Assembly (NCBI RefSeq): GCF_020421205.1
Contig: NZ_JAIZZH010000003.1
Location: 434,001 to 498,000 of the forward strand
DNA length: 64,000 nt
Direction: 5' to 3'
From: Hymenobacter pini
Lineage (GTDB): Bacteria; Bacteroidota; Bacteroidia; Cytophagales; Hymenobacteraceae
How positions within the stretch are numbered: position 1 is the stretch's first letter; every line of letters starts with the position of its first letter. Made by a program: the position numbers and the translations under genes. Below the pieces are notes generated by a model. It did not search any database, was not told the origin of the DNA, and saw only the letters and a list, made by a program, of their open reading frames with translations. This document shows positions 56,614 to 64,000 of this stretch, piece after piece.

Positions 56614-57192
56614 ATGTACGCAGCTCCGCCTCTGCCCGCGCCTTCCGGTGCTCCCCTTGCCACGGCCCGGCTGCTACTCCGCCCCTACCACCCCACTGAT
56701 GCGGAAGCCTTCTTTGAGCTGATTAAGCAGAACCGGGAACGGCTCCGTCCTTCTTTCCCTAACCGCGAGGCGGCCACGCCCACGCTGACGGCAGCGGCGC
56801 AGGTACTCAAGCAGTTTCACCATGACTGGGCTACGGGCCGGCTGTACGTGTTTGGCATCTGGCACCAACAAACCCAGCAGTACCTCGGCGACATCAGCCT
56901 CAAGCCTAACTGGGCTTCCCCCATCACCGCCGAAATTGGGTACTACCTGGCTGAGCAGGCTGAGGGGCACGGTTTCGCCCGGGAGGCACTGGTGGCAGCC
57001 ATATCCTTTGGGTTTGATACGCTTAAAGCTAGCCGGCTGCTTATCCGGTGCCGGGCCAGTAACCCGCGCAGCTGTGCCGTGGCCGAGGCGGCCGGGTTTC
57101 AGCCGCTGCCTCCCCGCCCCCGGCCCTGGCCGCTCCGGGCCCTGGCCACTTCCAATATTCTGTACTACAGTTTGCGCCGGCCCGCCGAATGA
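56614..57192 (+). CDS. GNAT N-acetyltransferase, RimJ/RimL type
   Basis: The 192-residue protein has TARLLLRPYHPTDAEAFFEL (RimJ/RimL start), a middle strand pair (YLGDISLKPN, AEIGYYLAEQAEGHGFAREA) whose E-G-H-G-F-A is the acetyl-CoA binding loop, and RLLIRCRASNPRSCAVAEAA plus GF. It acetylates an unknown target, possibly an N-terminal or antibiotic amine. The ATG at 56614 is chosen over 56590. Confidence 0.9.
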   Translation: MYAAPPLPAPSGAPLATARLLLRPYHPTDAEAFFELIKQNRERLRPSFPNREAATPTLTAAAQVLKQFHHDWATGRLYVFGIWHQQTQQYLGDISLKPNWASPITAEIGYYLAEQAEGHGFAREALVAAISFGFDTLKASRLLIRCRASNPRSCAVAEAAGFQPLPPRPRPWPLRALATSNILYYSLRRPAE

Positions 57193-57210
57193 CCGCTACT
57201 GCGCACGGCG

Positions 57211-58374
57211 TTACTCTTTGCGCACAGTGCCCAGCAGAAAGCTCTGGTTGAAATTCAGGTACAGCGCGAAAGAGAAATCAAACAGACCGTTGTTCAGGTC
57301 GTACAACGGCTCAAAGCGGGTGGTGAGGATAACGTTGCCGGGAAGTTTGTAGTCCTTGATGGCCCGCAGAATCAGCAGCTGCCGGTTTTTCTCGGTGTAC
57401 TCCGGGTCGGCTACTGACACGGACACTGACTGGTACAGCCGCCCCCCAATGGGCGATATGTAGCCGTTGCCTTGCCAATACGCCAACTGCAGATTGGAAA
57501 GTCGCGTGTCGAATCCGGCATTCAGGTACAGCCCGGTGCCGCGCTTGTAAGGCAGCACGTACGTGAAGGAGTAGTCGTGAAAGTAAGTCACGTAGCCATC
57601 AAAATGAGTTGCCTGCACGAAGCGCGAAGCCAGCGCCTTGCGTACCCGCACACCGGTAGCTAGGTTGAATAGCGTCTGCAATGGTCGGTCCACGGTATCA
57701 AGTTGGCCGCCGCGGTGCGTGGCCGTAAACTGGAAGGGTAGCTTCAGCAGCCACCCCAGCGAGTCGCCCAGCAGCCGGCGCTCCACACTCAGGCCGCCGG
57801 CTACCTCCTCTTGGTAATTGCTGAAGCGGTACTGCTGCCGCCGCCAGTTTATCCAGGCATCCAGAAACGTATTGTTGGTCAGGTACTGATACTGGGTGCC
57901 TTCTTCCAGCCGGTCGGTCATCACCCGCTCAAAGTCGTACATCGGCTCAATGTAGCCGTGCTGCAGGTTGCCCTCAATATTGCCGAACAGCAGCCGGTGC
58001 GGGCCGTTGGCGTACTTGAGCGTGAACAACGGCCGCACCTGCCGCAGCCGCAGCGTACCGTAGTCCTTCTGTAGAAAGATGCCCGCTTCCAGCCGCAGAT
58101 TGGCCGCCGGGAAGTACACCAGCCGCGGAGCCAATTGTGCTCCGAAGTAGGTGAGGCCGGGGTCAATTTTGTTGAAATACTCGTTGTCCTTGTTGAACAG
58201 CAGGCCCTGCACATCCAGCCGAATTTGCCGCTCGTAGCCCGGCCCCAGGGGCAGACGGTTGTAAAATGACCGGTTATCCAACTGCGCCCAACTGGCCTGC
58301 GTACACCCCAGCCACGCTACCCACGTCAGTATCAGAACGGTACGAAACCGACGTATTTCCAAAAATTTTAGCAC
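57211..58374 (-). CDS. Outer-membrane beta-barrel-like protein of unknown function
   Basis: The 387-residue product has a signal peptide (VLILTWVAWLGCTQASWAQ) and about twenty alternating strands, for example LRLEAGIFLQKDYGTLRLRQ, RLLFGNIEGNLQHGYIEPMY, LGWLLKLPFQFTATH and FDFSFALYLNFNQSFLLG. It reads as a large outer-membrane barrel without a named family. The GTG at 58374 starts MLKFLEIRRF; a TTG a few codons on is also possible. It is divergent from recA. Confidence 0.7.
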   Translation of the reverse strand: MLKFLEIRRFRTVLILTWVAWLGCTQASWAQLDNRSFYNRLPLGPGYERQIRLDVQGLLFNKDNEYFNKIDPGLTYFGAQLAPRLVYFPAANLRLEAGIFLQKDYGTLRLRQVRPLFTLKYANGPHRLLFGNIEGNLQHGYIEPMYDFERVMTDRLEEGTQYQYLTNNTFLDAWINWRRQQYRFSNYQEEVAGGLSVERRLLGDSLGWLLKLPFQFTATHRGGQLDTVDRPLQTLFNLATGVRVRKALASRFVQATHFDGYVTYFHDYSFTYVLPYKRGTGLYLNAGFDTRLSNLQLAYWQGNGYISPIGGRLYQSVSVSVADPEYTEKNRQLLILRAIKDYKLPGNVILTTRFEPLYDLNNGLFDFSFALYLNFNQSFLLGTVRKE

Positions 58375-58545
58375 GGAAAAAATCTGCTAAATCCGACGAA
58401 TTTTTTTAGCATTGCGGGCACAAAATATAGTCCGGCGGCGTTACCATGAGCCGACCCGCTCCGGCCCGCCGCGCGAGTTGTGCAAGGCCTCAAAAAGGCC
58501 TACATTCACCAAACCTACGCATTTCCAATCCAACCCCTCTTACTA

Positions 58546-59646
58546 ATGGCTGCAACCACTGACAAGGCCGAAAAAACTGCCGCAAACCCCCAGGCCGAAA
58601 AACTGAAGGCCCTCCAGCTCACCCTGGATAAGCTCGACAAAAACTACGGTAAAGGCACCGTAATGAAGCTGAGCGACACGAAAGTGATGGACGTGGAGGT
58701 TATCAGCACCGGCTCGCTGGGCCTGGATATTGCCCTCGGCGTAGGCGGGCTGCCCAAAGGTCGGGTAGTGGAAATCTATGGCCCGGAATCGTCGGGTAAG
58801 ACCACGCTGACCATGCACGCCATTGCCGAAGCCCAGAAACGGGGCGGCATTGCGGCCTTCATCGACGCCGAGCACGCCTTTGACCCTGCTTATGCGAAAA
58901 AGCTGGGCATCGACACTGAAAACCTGCTGATTGCCCAGCCCGACAACGGCGAGCAAGCTCTGGAAATTGCCGACCAGTTGATTTCCTCCGGTGCCATCGA
59001 CATCTGCGTGATTGACTCCGTAGCCGCGCTGGTGCCCAAAGGCGAACTGGAAGGCGACATGGGCGACTCGAAAGTGGGCTTGCACGCCCGCCTCATGAGC
59101 CAGGCCCTGCGCAAGCTCACCGGTACCATCAACAAAACCAACTGCCTCTGCATTTTCATCAACCAGTTGCGGGAGAAGATTGGCGTAATGTTCGGCTCGC
59201 CCGAAACCACTACCGGTGGTAACGCCCTGAAATTCTACGCTTCGGTGCGTCTGGATATCCGTCGTATCGGCCAGATCAAGGAAGACAAAGACAACGTAAC
59301 CGGTAACCGCACTAAGGTGAAGGTGGTGAAAAACAAAGTAGCCCCGCCCTTCAAGGTGATTGAGTTCGATATTATCTACAACGAAGGCATTTCGAAAGTA
59401 GGTGAGATTCTGGACCTGGGCGTGGACATGGGCATCATTGCCAAATCGGGCTCTTGGTTCTCCTATGAAGGCAACCGCCTGGGCCAGGGCCGCGAAGGTG
59501 TGAAAACCGTGCTGCTGGACAACCCCGAGCTGGCCGACAAAATCGAAGCCCAGATTCGGGCCAAGGTGAAAGGTGACCCGGAAGAAGCGCTGGCCGCCAT
59601 TCCCGAGGACCGCTCTGTAGAGGAAGACGAAACCGTGGAGCTGTAA
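58546..59646 (+). CDS. recA: Recombinase RecA
   Basis: The 366-residue RecA drives homologous recombination and triggers the SOS response. Motifs: Walker [33 protein letters not shown], Walker [21 protein letters not shown], loop L2 [20 protein letters not shown] and the C-terminal [17 protein letters not shown]. An acidic tail ([12 protein letters not shown]) ends the chain, as usual. The start at 58546 gives [10 protein letters not shown]; the frame extends to 58480. I do not see a LexA box in the upstream gap. A terminator follows. Confidence 0.99.
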   Translation: MAATTDKAEKTAANPQAEKLKALQLTLDKLDKNYGKGTVMKLSDTKVMDVEVISTGSLGLDIALGVGGLPKGRVVEIYGPESSGKTTLTMHAIAEAQKRGGIAAFIDAEHAFDPAYAKKLGIDTENLLIAQPDNGEQALEIADQLISSGAIDICVIDSVAALVPKGELEGDMGDSKVGLHARLMSQALRKLTGTINKTNCLCIFINQLREKIGVMFGSPETTTGGNALKFYASVRLDIRRIGQIKEDKDNVTGNRTKVKVVKNKVAPPFKVIEFDIIYNEGISKVGEILDLGVDMGIIAKSGSWFSYEGNRLGQGREGVKTVLLDNPELADKIEAQIRAKVKGDPEEALAAIPEDRSVEEDETVEL

Positions 59647-59667
59647 GCCTTGCATCGTTCTGCTAAA

Positions 59668-59698
59668 AAGCCCGCCGTACTGCACGGCGGGCTTTTTT
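59668..59698 (+). terminator. Intrinsic terminator after recA
   Basis: agcccgccgt pairs with acggcgggct around actgc (within 59668-59693), flanked by A and T runs. Confidence 0.88.
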
Positions 59699-59851
59699 AT
59701 TGGCCATGTGCTATTTAACACAGAAAAATACAGCAACTATCTGCCCGTAAAACCGCCGGCTAGGATAGGCCGTACCCTACCAACATCATCGGAAATACCT
59801 TACCGGGAAGCATCCTCCTGCTATACGGCCCCAGCGCCACGTAAGAAGATA

Positions 59852-59882
59852 TTTTTGCCCTGCCGGAATCCGAGTATCTTTG
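59852..59882 (+). promoter_or_regulatory. Bacteroidota-type promoter of the DUF3108 gene
   Basis: TTTTTG (59852-59857), 17 bases, then TATCTTTG (59875-59882), a full match to TTTG / TAnnTTTG. Start of transcription would be near 59889, 46 bases before the ATG. Confidence 0.75.
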
Positions 59883-59934
59883 CTGGCACCGCATTTGAGT
59901 AGGTACCGGCTACACTCCAATCTGCCGATTATTC

Positions 59935-60765
59935 ATGAACCGCCGCTGGCTTCTGTTTACTGTACTCGCGCTGCCGCTGACGGCTACTCTTACTGCGTTT
60001 GGCCCGGCCTCTGAACCCACCCGTACCATTGCCAACACCAGCTTTGAGCGGGGCGAGGTGCTTCAGTATAAAGTGCACTACGGGCTGATTAATGCCGCCG
60101 AGGCCACCATTGAGCTGGACGACGACGTGCACCGTATCCATGAGCGGCCCTGCTATAAAGCCACCGTCACGGGCCGCACCACGGGTTCCTTCGATTTCTT
60201 CCTGCGCATCCGGGACACGTGGCGCTCCTACATCGACACCACCAGCATTCTGCCCCAGCGCTTTTTCCGCAACATCGAGGAAAACAACTACCGCAAGCGC
60301 GAAACGGTGGACTTCGACCACGTGAAGGACGTGGCAGACGTGGAAAGCCACAAAAAGAACAAGGACGATGTGAAGAAGGGCACCTTCAAAGTGCCCAACA
60401 ACGTGCAGGATATTGTTAGCGGCTTCTATTTCCTGCGCACCCTCAACTACGACCAGCGCAAAGTAGGCGAGGTGATTAAGGTGCAGGGCTTTTTCGACGA
60501 GGACGTGTTTAATATGGACGTCATCTACAAGGGCCGCGAAATAGTGGAAACCAAGGCGGGCACCATTCGCACCATTCGGCTGGTACCTAAAATGCCCAGC
60601 AACAAACTCTTTAAGGGCGAAAACGCCATTTCGGTGTTCCTCTCCGACGACCGAAATAAAGTACCGGTCCTGATTCAGGCGGAAATGTTCGTGGGCTCCG
60701 TTAAGGTGGACATGTACAAGTATAAAGGCCTCCGAAACCGGCTGAATCTGGTGGCTCAAAAATGA
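59935..60765 (+). CDS. DUF3108 domain protein
   Basis: The 276-residue product has a signal peptide (WLLFTVLALPLTATLTAFG) and the DUF3108 pattern: FERGEVLQYKVHYGLINAAE, YKATVTGRTTGSFDFFLRIR, RFFRNIEENNYRKRETVDFD, VQDIVSGFYFLRTLNYDQRK, VKVDMYKYKGLRNRL. The family is exported and of unknown function, with a lipocalin-like beta fold expected. It has its own promoter and terminator. Confidence 0.93.
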   Translation: MNRRWLLFTVLALPLTATLTAFGPASEPTRTIANTSFERGEVLQYKVHYGLINAAEATIELDDDVHRIHERPCYKATVTGRTTGSFDFFLRIRDTWRSYIDTTSILPQRFFRNIEENNYRKRETVDFDHVKDVADVESHKKNKDDVKKGTFKVPNNVQDIVSGFYFLRTLNYDQRKVGEVIKVQGFFDEDVFNMDVIYKGREIVETKAGTIRTIRLVPKMPSNKLFKGENAISVFLSDDRNKVPVLIQAEMFVGSVKVDMYKYKGLRNRLNLVAQK

Positions 60766-60775
60766 TGCTTTTGCG

Positions 60776-60811
60776 AAGCGGCTCCCGTTGGGGGCCGCTT
60801 TTCTTTTTTTC
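60776..60811 (+). terminator. Terminator after the DUF3108 gene
   Basis: gcggctcccgttgggggccgc (about 60778-60798) forms a hairpin followed by ttttctttttttc. The rest of the 318-base gap to 61084 contains only a G+C-rich stretch and a -7 element, with no convincing gene. Confidence 0.75.
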
Positions 60812-61036
60812 TGATTTGCCCTTTTGCTCTTACCAAGTACCTGATGCAAACAACGCTAGCCACCCGCCGCCGCCTGGTGATGCCACCCCGCCGCCCCGCC
60901 GTGCCCCTGCCGGCACCCGGGCCGCCGCCCGTGGCCGATTTTGTGTGGCCCATTCCGAGTCCGGCCCCGCGCAAAGAAGCCATCCGGCCCGCATCAGGTA
61001 ACGAAACCATAACACGCCGCCCGCGCCGCCCGGCGG

Positions 61037-61044
61037 TACTTTTG
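61037..61044 (+). promoter_or_regulatory. -7 promoter element of the PhoB-like gene
   Basis: TACTTTTG at 61037-61044 fits TAnnTTTG and lies 40 bases before the GTG start at 61084. This position argues against the longer open frame from 60844. Confidence 0.5.
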
Positions 61045-61083
61045 TCGTCGCGCATTCTGTTTTACCCTAAACCTCCCCGTTCC

Positions 61084-61785
61084 GTGCAACCAACCGCCAA
61101 CCCCAACGCCTACAAAATTCTGGTAGTGGACGACGACCCCGATATTGTGGAGCTGCTGGAGTACAACCTGCGCAAGGAAGGCTACGAGGTAGCCAGTGCC
61201 CCCGATGGCCGCAAAGCCCTGGAAGTAGCTCCCCAGTTCGGTCCCGATATCATTCTGCTGGACGTGATGATGCCGCACCTCGACGGCATTGCCGCCTGCC
61301 GACAGCTGCGCGAGCAGCCCAAGTTCAAGGACACCTACATCATCTTCCTGACGGCCCGGGCCGAGGAGTTTTCGGAAGTAGCCGCCTTTGATGCCGGTGC
61401 CGACGACTTCATTGCCAAGCCCATTAAGCCCCGGGCCCTGCTCAGCCGTCTGGCCGCCTTCGTGCGCCGCGACAAAGACCCGCAGCAAACCTCGGATACC
61501 ATCGAAATCAACGGCCTCAAAATTGACCGTACTGGTTTTGCCGTGTACCAGGAGGGCCGCAAGATTACCCTGCCCAAGAAGGAGTTTGAGCTGCTGGCCT
61601 TCCTGGCTGCCTCGCCCCATAAAGTATTCGGCCGCGACGAACTGCTGCAGAATATCTGGGGTAACGACGTGTTTGTGCTGGCCCGCACCGTGGACGTGCA
61701 CGTGCGCAAAGTGCGCGAGAAAGTAGGCGACCACCACATCCAGACCATCAAGGGCGTCGGGTACAAGTTCAACACCGATAACTAA
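61084..61785 (+). CDS. OmpR/PhoB-type response regulator
   Basis: The 233-residue regulator has a receiver domain (KILVVDDDPDIVELLEYNLR, acceptor Asp in DIILLDVMMPHLDG, FLTARAEEF with the switch threonine, DDFIAKPIKPRAL) and a C-terminal winged helix (KKEFELLAFLAASPHKVFGR, RTVDVHVRKVREKVGDHHIQ). The frame is open from 60844, but the start is set at GTG 61084, which gives MQPTANPNAYKILVVDDD and follows a -7 element. It is coupled to the kinase at 61869 across an octad inverted repeat. The closest families are PhoB and other OmpR types. Confidence 0.93.
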   Translation: MQPTANPNAYKILVVDDDPDIVELLEYNLRKEGYEVASAPDGRKALEVAPQFGPDIILLDVMMPHLDGIAACRQLREQPKFKDTYIIFLTARAEEFSEVAAFDAGADDFIAKPIKPRALLSRLAAFVRRDKDPQQTSDTIEINGLKIDRTGFAVYQEGRKITLPKKEFELLAFLAASPHKVFGRDELLQNIWGNDVFVLARTVDVHVRKVREKVGDHHIQTIKGVGYKFNTDN

Positions 61786-61861
61786 GTGAGTAAATGAGCG
61801 AGTGAGCGAATGAGTGAATTTCCAAAATGTCACTTGTTCGCTCACTCGCTCATGCACTTAT
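61783..61861. repeat. Octad-word inverted repeat between response regulator and kinase genes
   Basis: The left arm (61783-61810 and on to 61818) reads as 8-base words gagtaaat, gagcgagt, gagcgaat, gagtgaat; the right arm (61837-61861) is its reverse complement (ttcgctcactcgctcatgca). It begins at the stop codon of the regulator and ends just before the kinase ATG, inside what should be a single operon. Confidence 0.8.
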
Positions 61862-61868
61862 TACATGC

Positions 61869-62969
61869 ATGCGTTTCAACGTTTCTTCCCGCACTGTTGC
61901 CATCGTTCTGTCACTGCTGGTGGCGGCCGTACTGACGGCGCTGGCGTGGATAGCTCCTACCCTACCCTTCGAACAGGGTGTGCTGGCGGCGGGCATTACA
62001 GTAGCGGCCTGCTTTCTGCTGCTGTACCTGATGTTTGAGGCCCTGATTTTTCGGGAAATCAACAACATCTACGAAGGGCTGGAAAGTATCAAGCGCAAAG
62101 AGTTTCGGCGCATGTCGAACAAATTCCTGTTTCGGCCAGAGCCGCTCAAGCGCATGCGCGACGAAATTCTGGACATGGCCCAGCGCCGGCAGCAGGAACT
62201 GGAGGAGCTGAAGCGCCTACAGGTGCTGCGCCGCGAGTTTCTGGCCGATGTATCGCACGAGCTGAAAACGCCCATTTTCGCCGCTCAGGGTTTCGTGCAT
62301 ACTATTCTGGACGATGACGAGGTGGATGAATTCACCCGCAAGAAATTCCTGCAAAAAGCCGCCACCAGCCTCGATGCCTTGGATGCCTTGGTACAGGACC
62401 TGGTAACCATCTCCCAGCTGGAAAAAGGCGTGGTCCGTATGCGCCGCCAGCGCTTTGATGTGGGCCAGCTGGTGCAGGATATCTTCGAGCAACTGGAGCT
62501 GAAAGCGGCCCAGCGTCACGTAACCCTGTCGCTGGAGCCCGGCACGCCCACCGACGAACCTTTGCTGGTCGTAGCCGACCGGAACCGCATCCGGCAGGTG
62601 CTTATCAACCTCATCGATAACGCCATCAAGTACGGCCGCGAAAATGGCCACGTGCGCGTGGCGCTGCAGCCCGCCGGCAAAAGCCTGCGGATACGGGTGC
62701 AGGACGACGGCGAGGGAATCCCAAAGCAATTCCAGAACCGCATTTTCGAGCGGTTTTACCGCATCGATAAGAGCCGCACCCGCGAATCCCGTACGGCGGG
62801 GGGCTCGGGCCTGGGACTGGCCATCAGCAAGCACATCGTGGAAGCGCACAAATCCACCATCCGGGTGCGGAGCGAGCTGGGAAAAGGCACCACGCTGGAA
62901 TTCAAACTTCCCCGCCCGAAGCGCACGATTGGTACTGCTGCCAACGAGGCCGCCGACGAAAACCAGTAG
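61869..62969 (+). CDS. Sensor histidine kinase, PhoR-like
   Basis: The 366-residue kinase has two membrane helices (about 7-28 and 34-60) with almost no loop between them, then a coiled/HAMP-like linker (RMRDEILDMAQRRQQELEEL). The core has the H-box FLADVSHELKTPIFAAQGFV with the phosphorylated histidine, N box INLIDNAIKYGREN, VQDDGEGIPKQF (G1), FERFYRIDKSRTR (F box) and GSGLGLAISKHIVEAHK (G2). With no periplasmic domain it probably senses through the membrane or a partner. The ATG at 61869 follows a 6-bp gap after the repeat. Pairing with the OmpR-type regulator is clear. Confidence 0.93.
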   Translation: MRFNVSSRTVAIVLSLLVAAVLTALAWIAPTLPFEQGVLAAGITVAACFLLLYLMFEALIFREINNIYEGLESIKRKEFRRMSNKFLFRPEPLKRMRDEILDMAQRRQQELEELKRLQVLRREFLADVSHELKTPIFAAQGFVHTILDDDEVDEFTRKKFLQKAATSLDALDALVQDLVTISQLEKGVVRMRRQRFDVGQLVQDIFEQLELKAAQRHVTLSLEPGTPTDEPLLVVADRNRIRQVLINLIDNAIKYGRENGHVRVALQPAGKSLRIRVQDDGEGIPKQFQNRIFERFYRIDKSRTRESRTAGGSGLGLAISKHIVEAHKSTIRVRSELGKGTTLEFKLPRPKRTIGTAANEAADENQ

Positions 62970-63038
62970 GCAGACGCTTGCTCAAGTCGCTTTTGGCTGG
63001 CTGTTCCGCTGCGGCTGCGGCATCAGCCTATTACCTGT

Positions 63039-63046
63039 TACCTTTG
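63039..63046 (+). promoter_or_regulatory. -7 element before the pseudouridine synthase gene
   Basis: TACCTTTG at 63039-63046 fits TAnnTTTG and ends 9 bases before the ATG at 63056, so the transcript would have almost no leader. Confidence 0.4.
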
Positions 63047-63055
63047 TGGCACTCT

Positions 63056-63769
63056 ATGAAGCTGCCCAATTTCAACGACCTGATTCTGTTTGAGGACGAG
63101 GATTTCGTCATCATCAACAAACCCCCTTTTCTGGCTACCCTCGATGAGCGGTTCGGGGGCGCGCCCAACATCCTGCGCCTGGCCCGCGAGAAGTACGACG
63201 ACGTGCAGGCCTGTCACCGCCTCGACAAGGAAACCAGCGGTGCGTTGGCCCTAGCCAAAAACCCGGCGGCCTACCGCCACCTCGCCATGCAGTTCGAGGA
63301 CCGGCAGGTGAAAAAAGTGTACCATGCCGTGGCCTGGGGCGTACACCAGTACGAGGGCCTGCGCGTGGACCGCAGCATTGAAACTACCACCAAAGGCAAA
63401 GCCCGCCTGGCCTACAAAGGCAAGCCGGCCGTAACGCTGGTGCGCACCCTGGAGGCGTACGCCCGCCACACCCTGCTGGAATGCCAGCCCATCACTGGCC
63501 GCATGCACCAGATCCGGCTGCACCTGGCCTACCTGCAGGCCCCCATTGTGGGCGACGGTATGTACGGCGGCGACGACTTCTACCTATCGTCGCTCAAGAA
63601 GAAGTTCAACATGAAGCAGGGCGAGGAAGAGCAGCCGTTCATCAAGCGATTCGCCCTGCACGCTCGCCAGCTCACCTTCGCCAAGCTGGATGGTGAGCAG
63701 GTAACTATTGAGGCCCCCTACCCCAAAGACTTCCGGGTACTGGTGGAAACGCTGCAGCAGTATTCATGA
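63056..63769 (+). CDS. RluA family RNA pseudouridine synthase
   Basis: The 237-residue protein is a pseudouridine synthase of the RluA group: DFVIINKPPFLATLDERFGG, the catalytic aspartate motif CHRLDKETSGALALAKN, YHAVAWGVH, GRMHQIRLHLAYLQAPIVGD and YGGDDFY. It isomerises a uridine in 23S rRNA or tRNA; which site is unknown. There is no S4 domain. The ATG at 63056 is chosen; the open frame from 62978 lacks a family N-terminus. A separate -7 element suggests its own promoter after the kinase gene. Confidence 0.94.
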   Translation: MKLPNFNDLILFEDEDFVIINKPPFLATLDERFGGAPNILRLAREKYDDVQACHRLDKETSGALALAKNPAAYRHLAMQFEDRQVKKVYHAVAWGVHQYEGLRVDRSIETTTKGKARLAYKGKPAVTLVRTLEAYARHTLLECQPITGRMHQIRLHLAYLQAPIVGDGMYGGDDFYLSSLKKKFNMKQGEEEQPFIKRFALHARQLTFAKLDGEQVTIEAPYPKDFRVLVETLQQYS

Positions 63770-63833
63770 GCTGGGGCTGTTGAGTATCAGGGCTCTGGTT
63801 GATTACTAAGTTCCTCCCGTTTTATCGTAATCG

Positions 63834-64000
63834 GTGTCATCTGCTTCTTTTGTTACGCGTGCACTAGCTGGCCCCGGGCGTTGGTTCTGGCCCTTACTAA
63901 TTGGGTTAAATTTCCTGCTCCACGCCCCGTTTTTTAACCGGCCACCTTCCAGCATCCACGTCTGGCGGCAATGCAATACCCTGGCCGTAGCGCGTAACTT
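63834..64000 (+). CDS. GT-C-like membrane glycosyltransferase (partial, C-terminus beyond window)
   Basis: From a GTG at 63834 a frame is open to the end of the window (55 codons). It begins MSSASFVTRALAGPGRWFWP, a hydrophobic stretch LLIGLNFLLHAPFF, and then SSIHVWRQCNTLAVARNF. The WRQxxTLAxARNF pattern after the first helix is typical of ArnT/PMT-like GT-C membrane proteins of Bacteroidota, where a polar loop follows the first membrane segment. The rest lies outside the window, so substrate and length are unknown. Confidence 0.55.
   Translation, partial: MSSASFVTRALAGPGRWFWPLLIGLNFLLHAPFFNRPPSSIHVWRQCNTLAVARN

Noticed and set aside
58543-59736. A 397-codon minus-strand frame opposite recA
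   Set aside because: RecA is certain on the plus strand; the complement has only shadow composition.
60844-61083. N-terminal extension of the PhoB-like regulator, up to 80 residues earlier
   Set aside because: The extension is Pro/Arg-rich without similarity to regulators and crosses a -7 promoter element; the GTG at 61084 gives the normal N-terminus.

Overview
The window looks like the chromosome of a G+C-rich member of the Bacteroidota, most likely Hymenobacter or a close relative (inference from gene content, no database search). The signs are a fused SecDF, a zinc-free L31, a TonB-dependent receptor with an N-terminal carboxypeptidase-like domain and a TPP riboswitch, stand-alone response regulators, DUF5777/DUF2490/DUF3108/DUF4268 proteins, and promoters of the Bacteroidota type (TTTG, 17-20 bases, TAnnTTTG). 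I see no tRNA, rRNA, CRISPR array, prophage or insertion sequence. Almost all of the window is vertically inherited housekeeping sequence with a few accessory islands.

Layout. 1-7 kb: a cut-off sugar nucleotidyltransferase-like gene, L31, RdgB, uridine kinase and SecDF. 7-12 kb: an ECF sigma factor overlapping a membrane-anchored beta-barrel protein, then a tight four-gene envelope redox operon (YxxD-repeat lipoprotein, cytochrome c, YceI, DUF5777). 12-17 kb: Nfu, NhaA, chorismate synthase and BatD, all on the minus strand. 17-21 kb: two tandem pairs of exported ferritin-like proteins. 21-25 kb: QueG, RuvB, an unknown helical protein and a one-domain HIRAN protein. 25-29 kb: DUF4268, a small exported protein, a three-gene operon with an AT-rich middle gene and what looks like a circularly permuted acyl carrier protein, then glutaryl-CoA dehydrogenase. 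29-36 kb: a TPP-riboswitch TonB receptor, GNAT, aldose epimerase, and a PnuC plus nicotinamide riboside kinase pair. 35-44.7 kb: rhodanese, HrpB, two outer-membrane proteins, an SDR, and a PAS histidine kinase with two single-domain response regulators. 45-49.5 kb: GuaB and a SpoIIE phosphatase/STAS/HATPase partner-switch operon. 49.7-55 kb: two parvulin chaperones and MoxR. 55-64 kb: SDR, GNAT, a barrel protein, RecA, DUF3108, a PhoB/PhoR-like pair, a pseudouridine synthase and the start of a GT-C-like membrane protein.

Functional themes are envelope biogenesis (SecDF, SurA-like chaperones, TonB receptor, barrels), signalling (ECF sigma, partner switch, two two-component systems), genome maintenance (RecA, RuvB, RdgB), cofactor supply (thiamine receptor, NAD salvage, Fe-S carrier, queuosine) and exported di-iron proteins.

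The points most worth a second look are: (1) the protein at 26125-26724, which reads as an acyl carrier protein cut and rejoined exactly at its phosphopantetheine serine, with the serine missing; (2) the tandem duplication of a pair of ferritin-like genes, one copy having lost two metal-ligand-type glutamates; (3) a class of intergenic inverted repeats built from degenerate 7-8 base words that fill the gap between genes, often around a normal terminator hairpin; and (4) a parvulin chaperone with an OmpA-like segment inserted.
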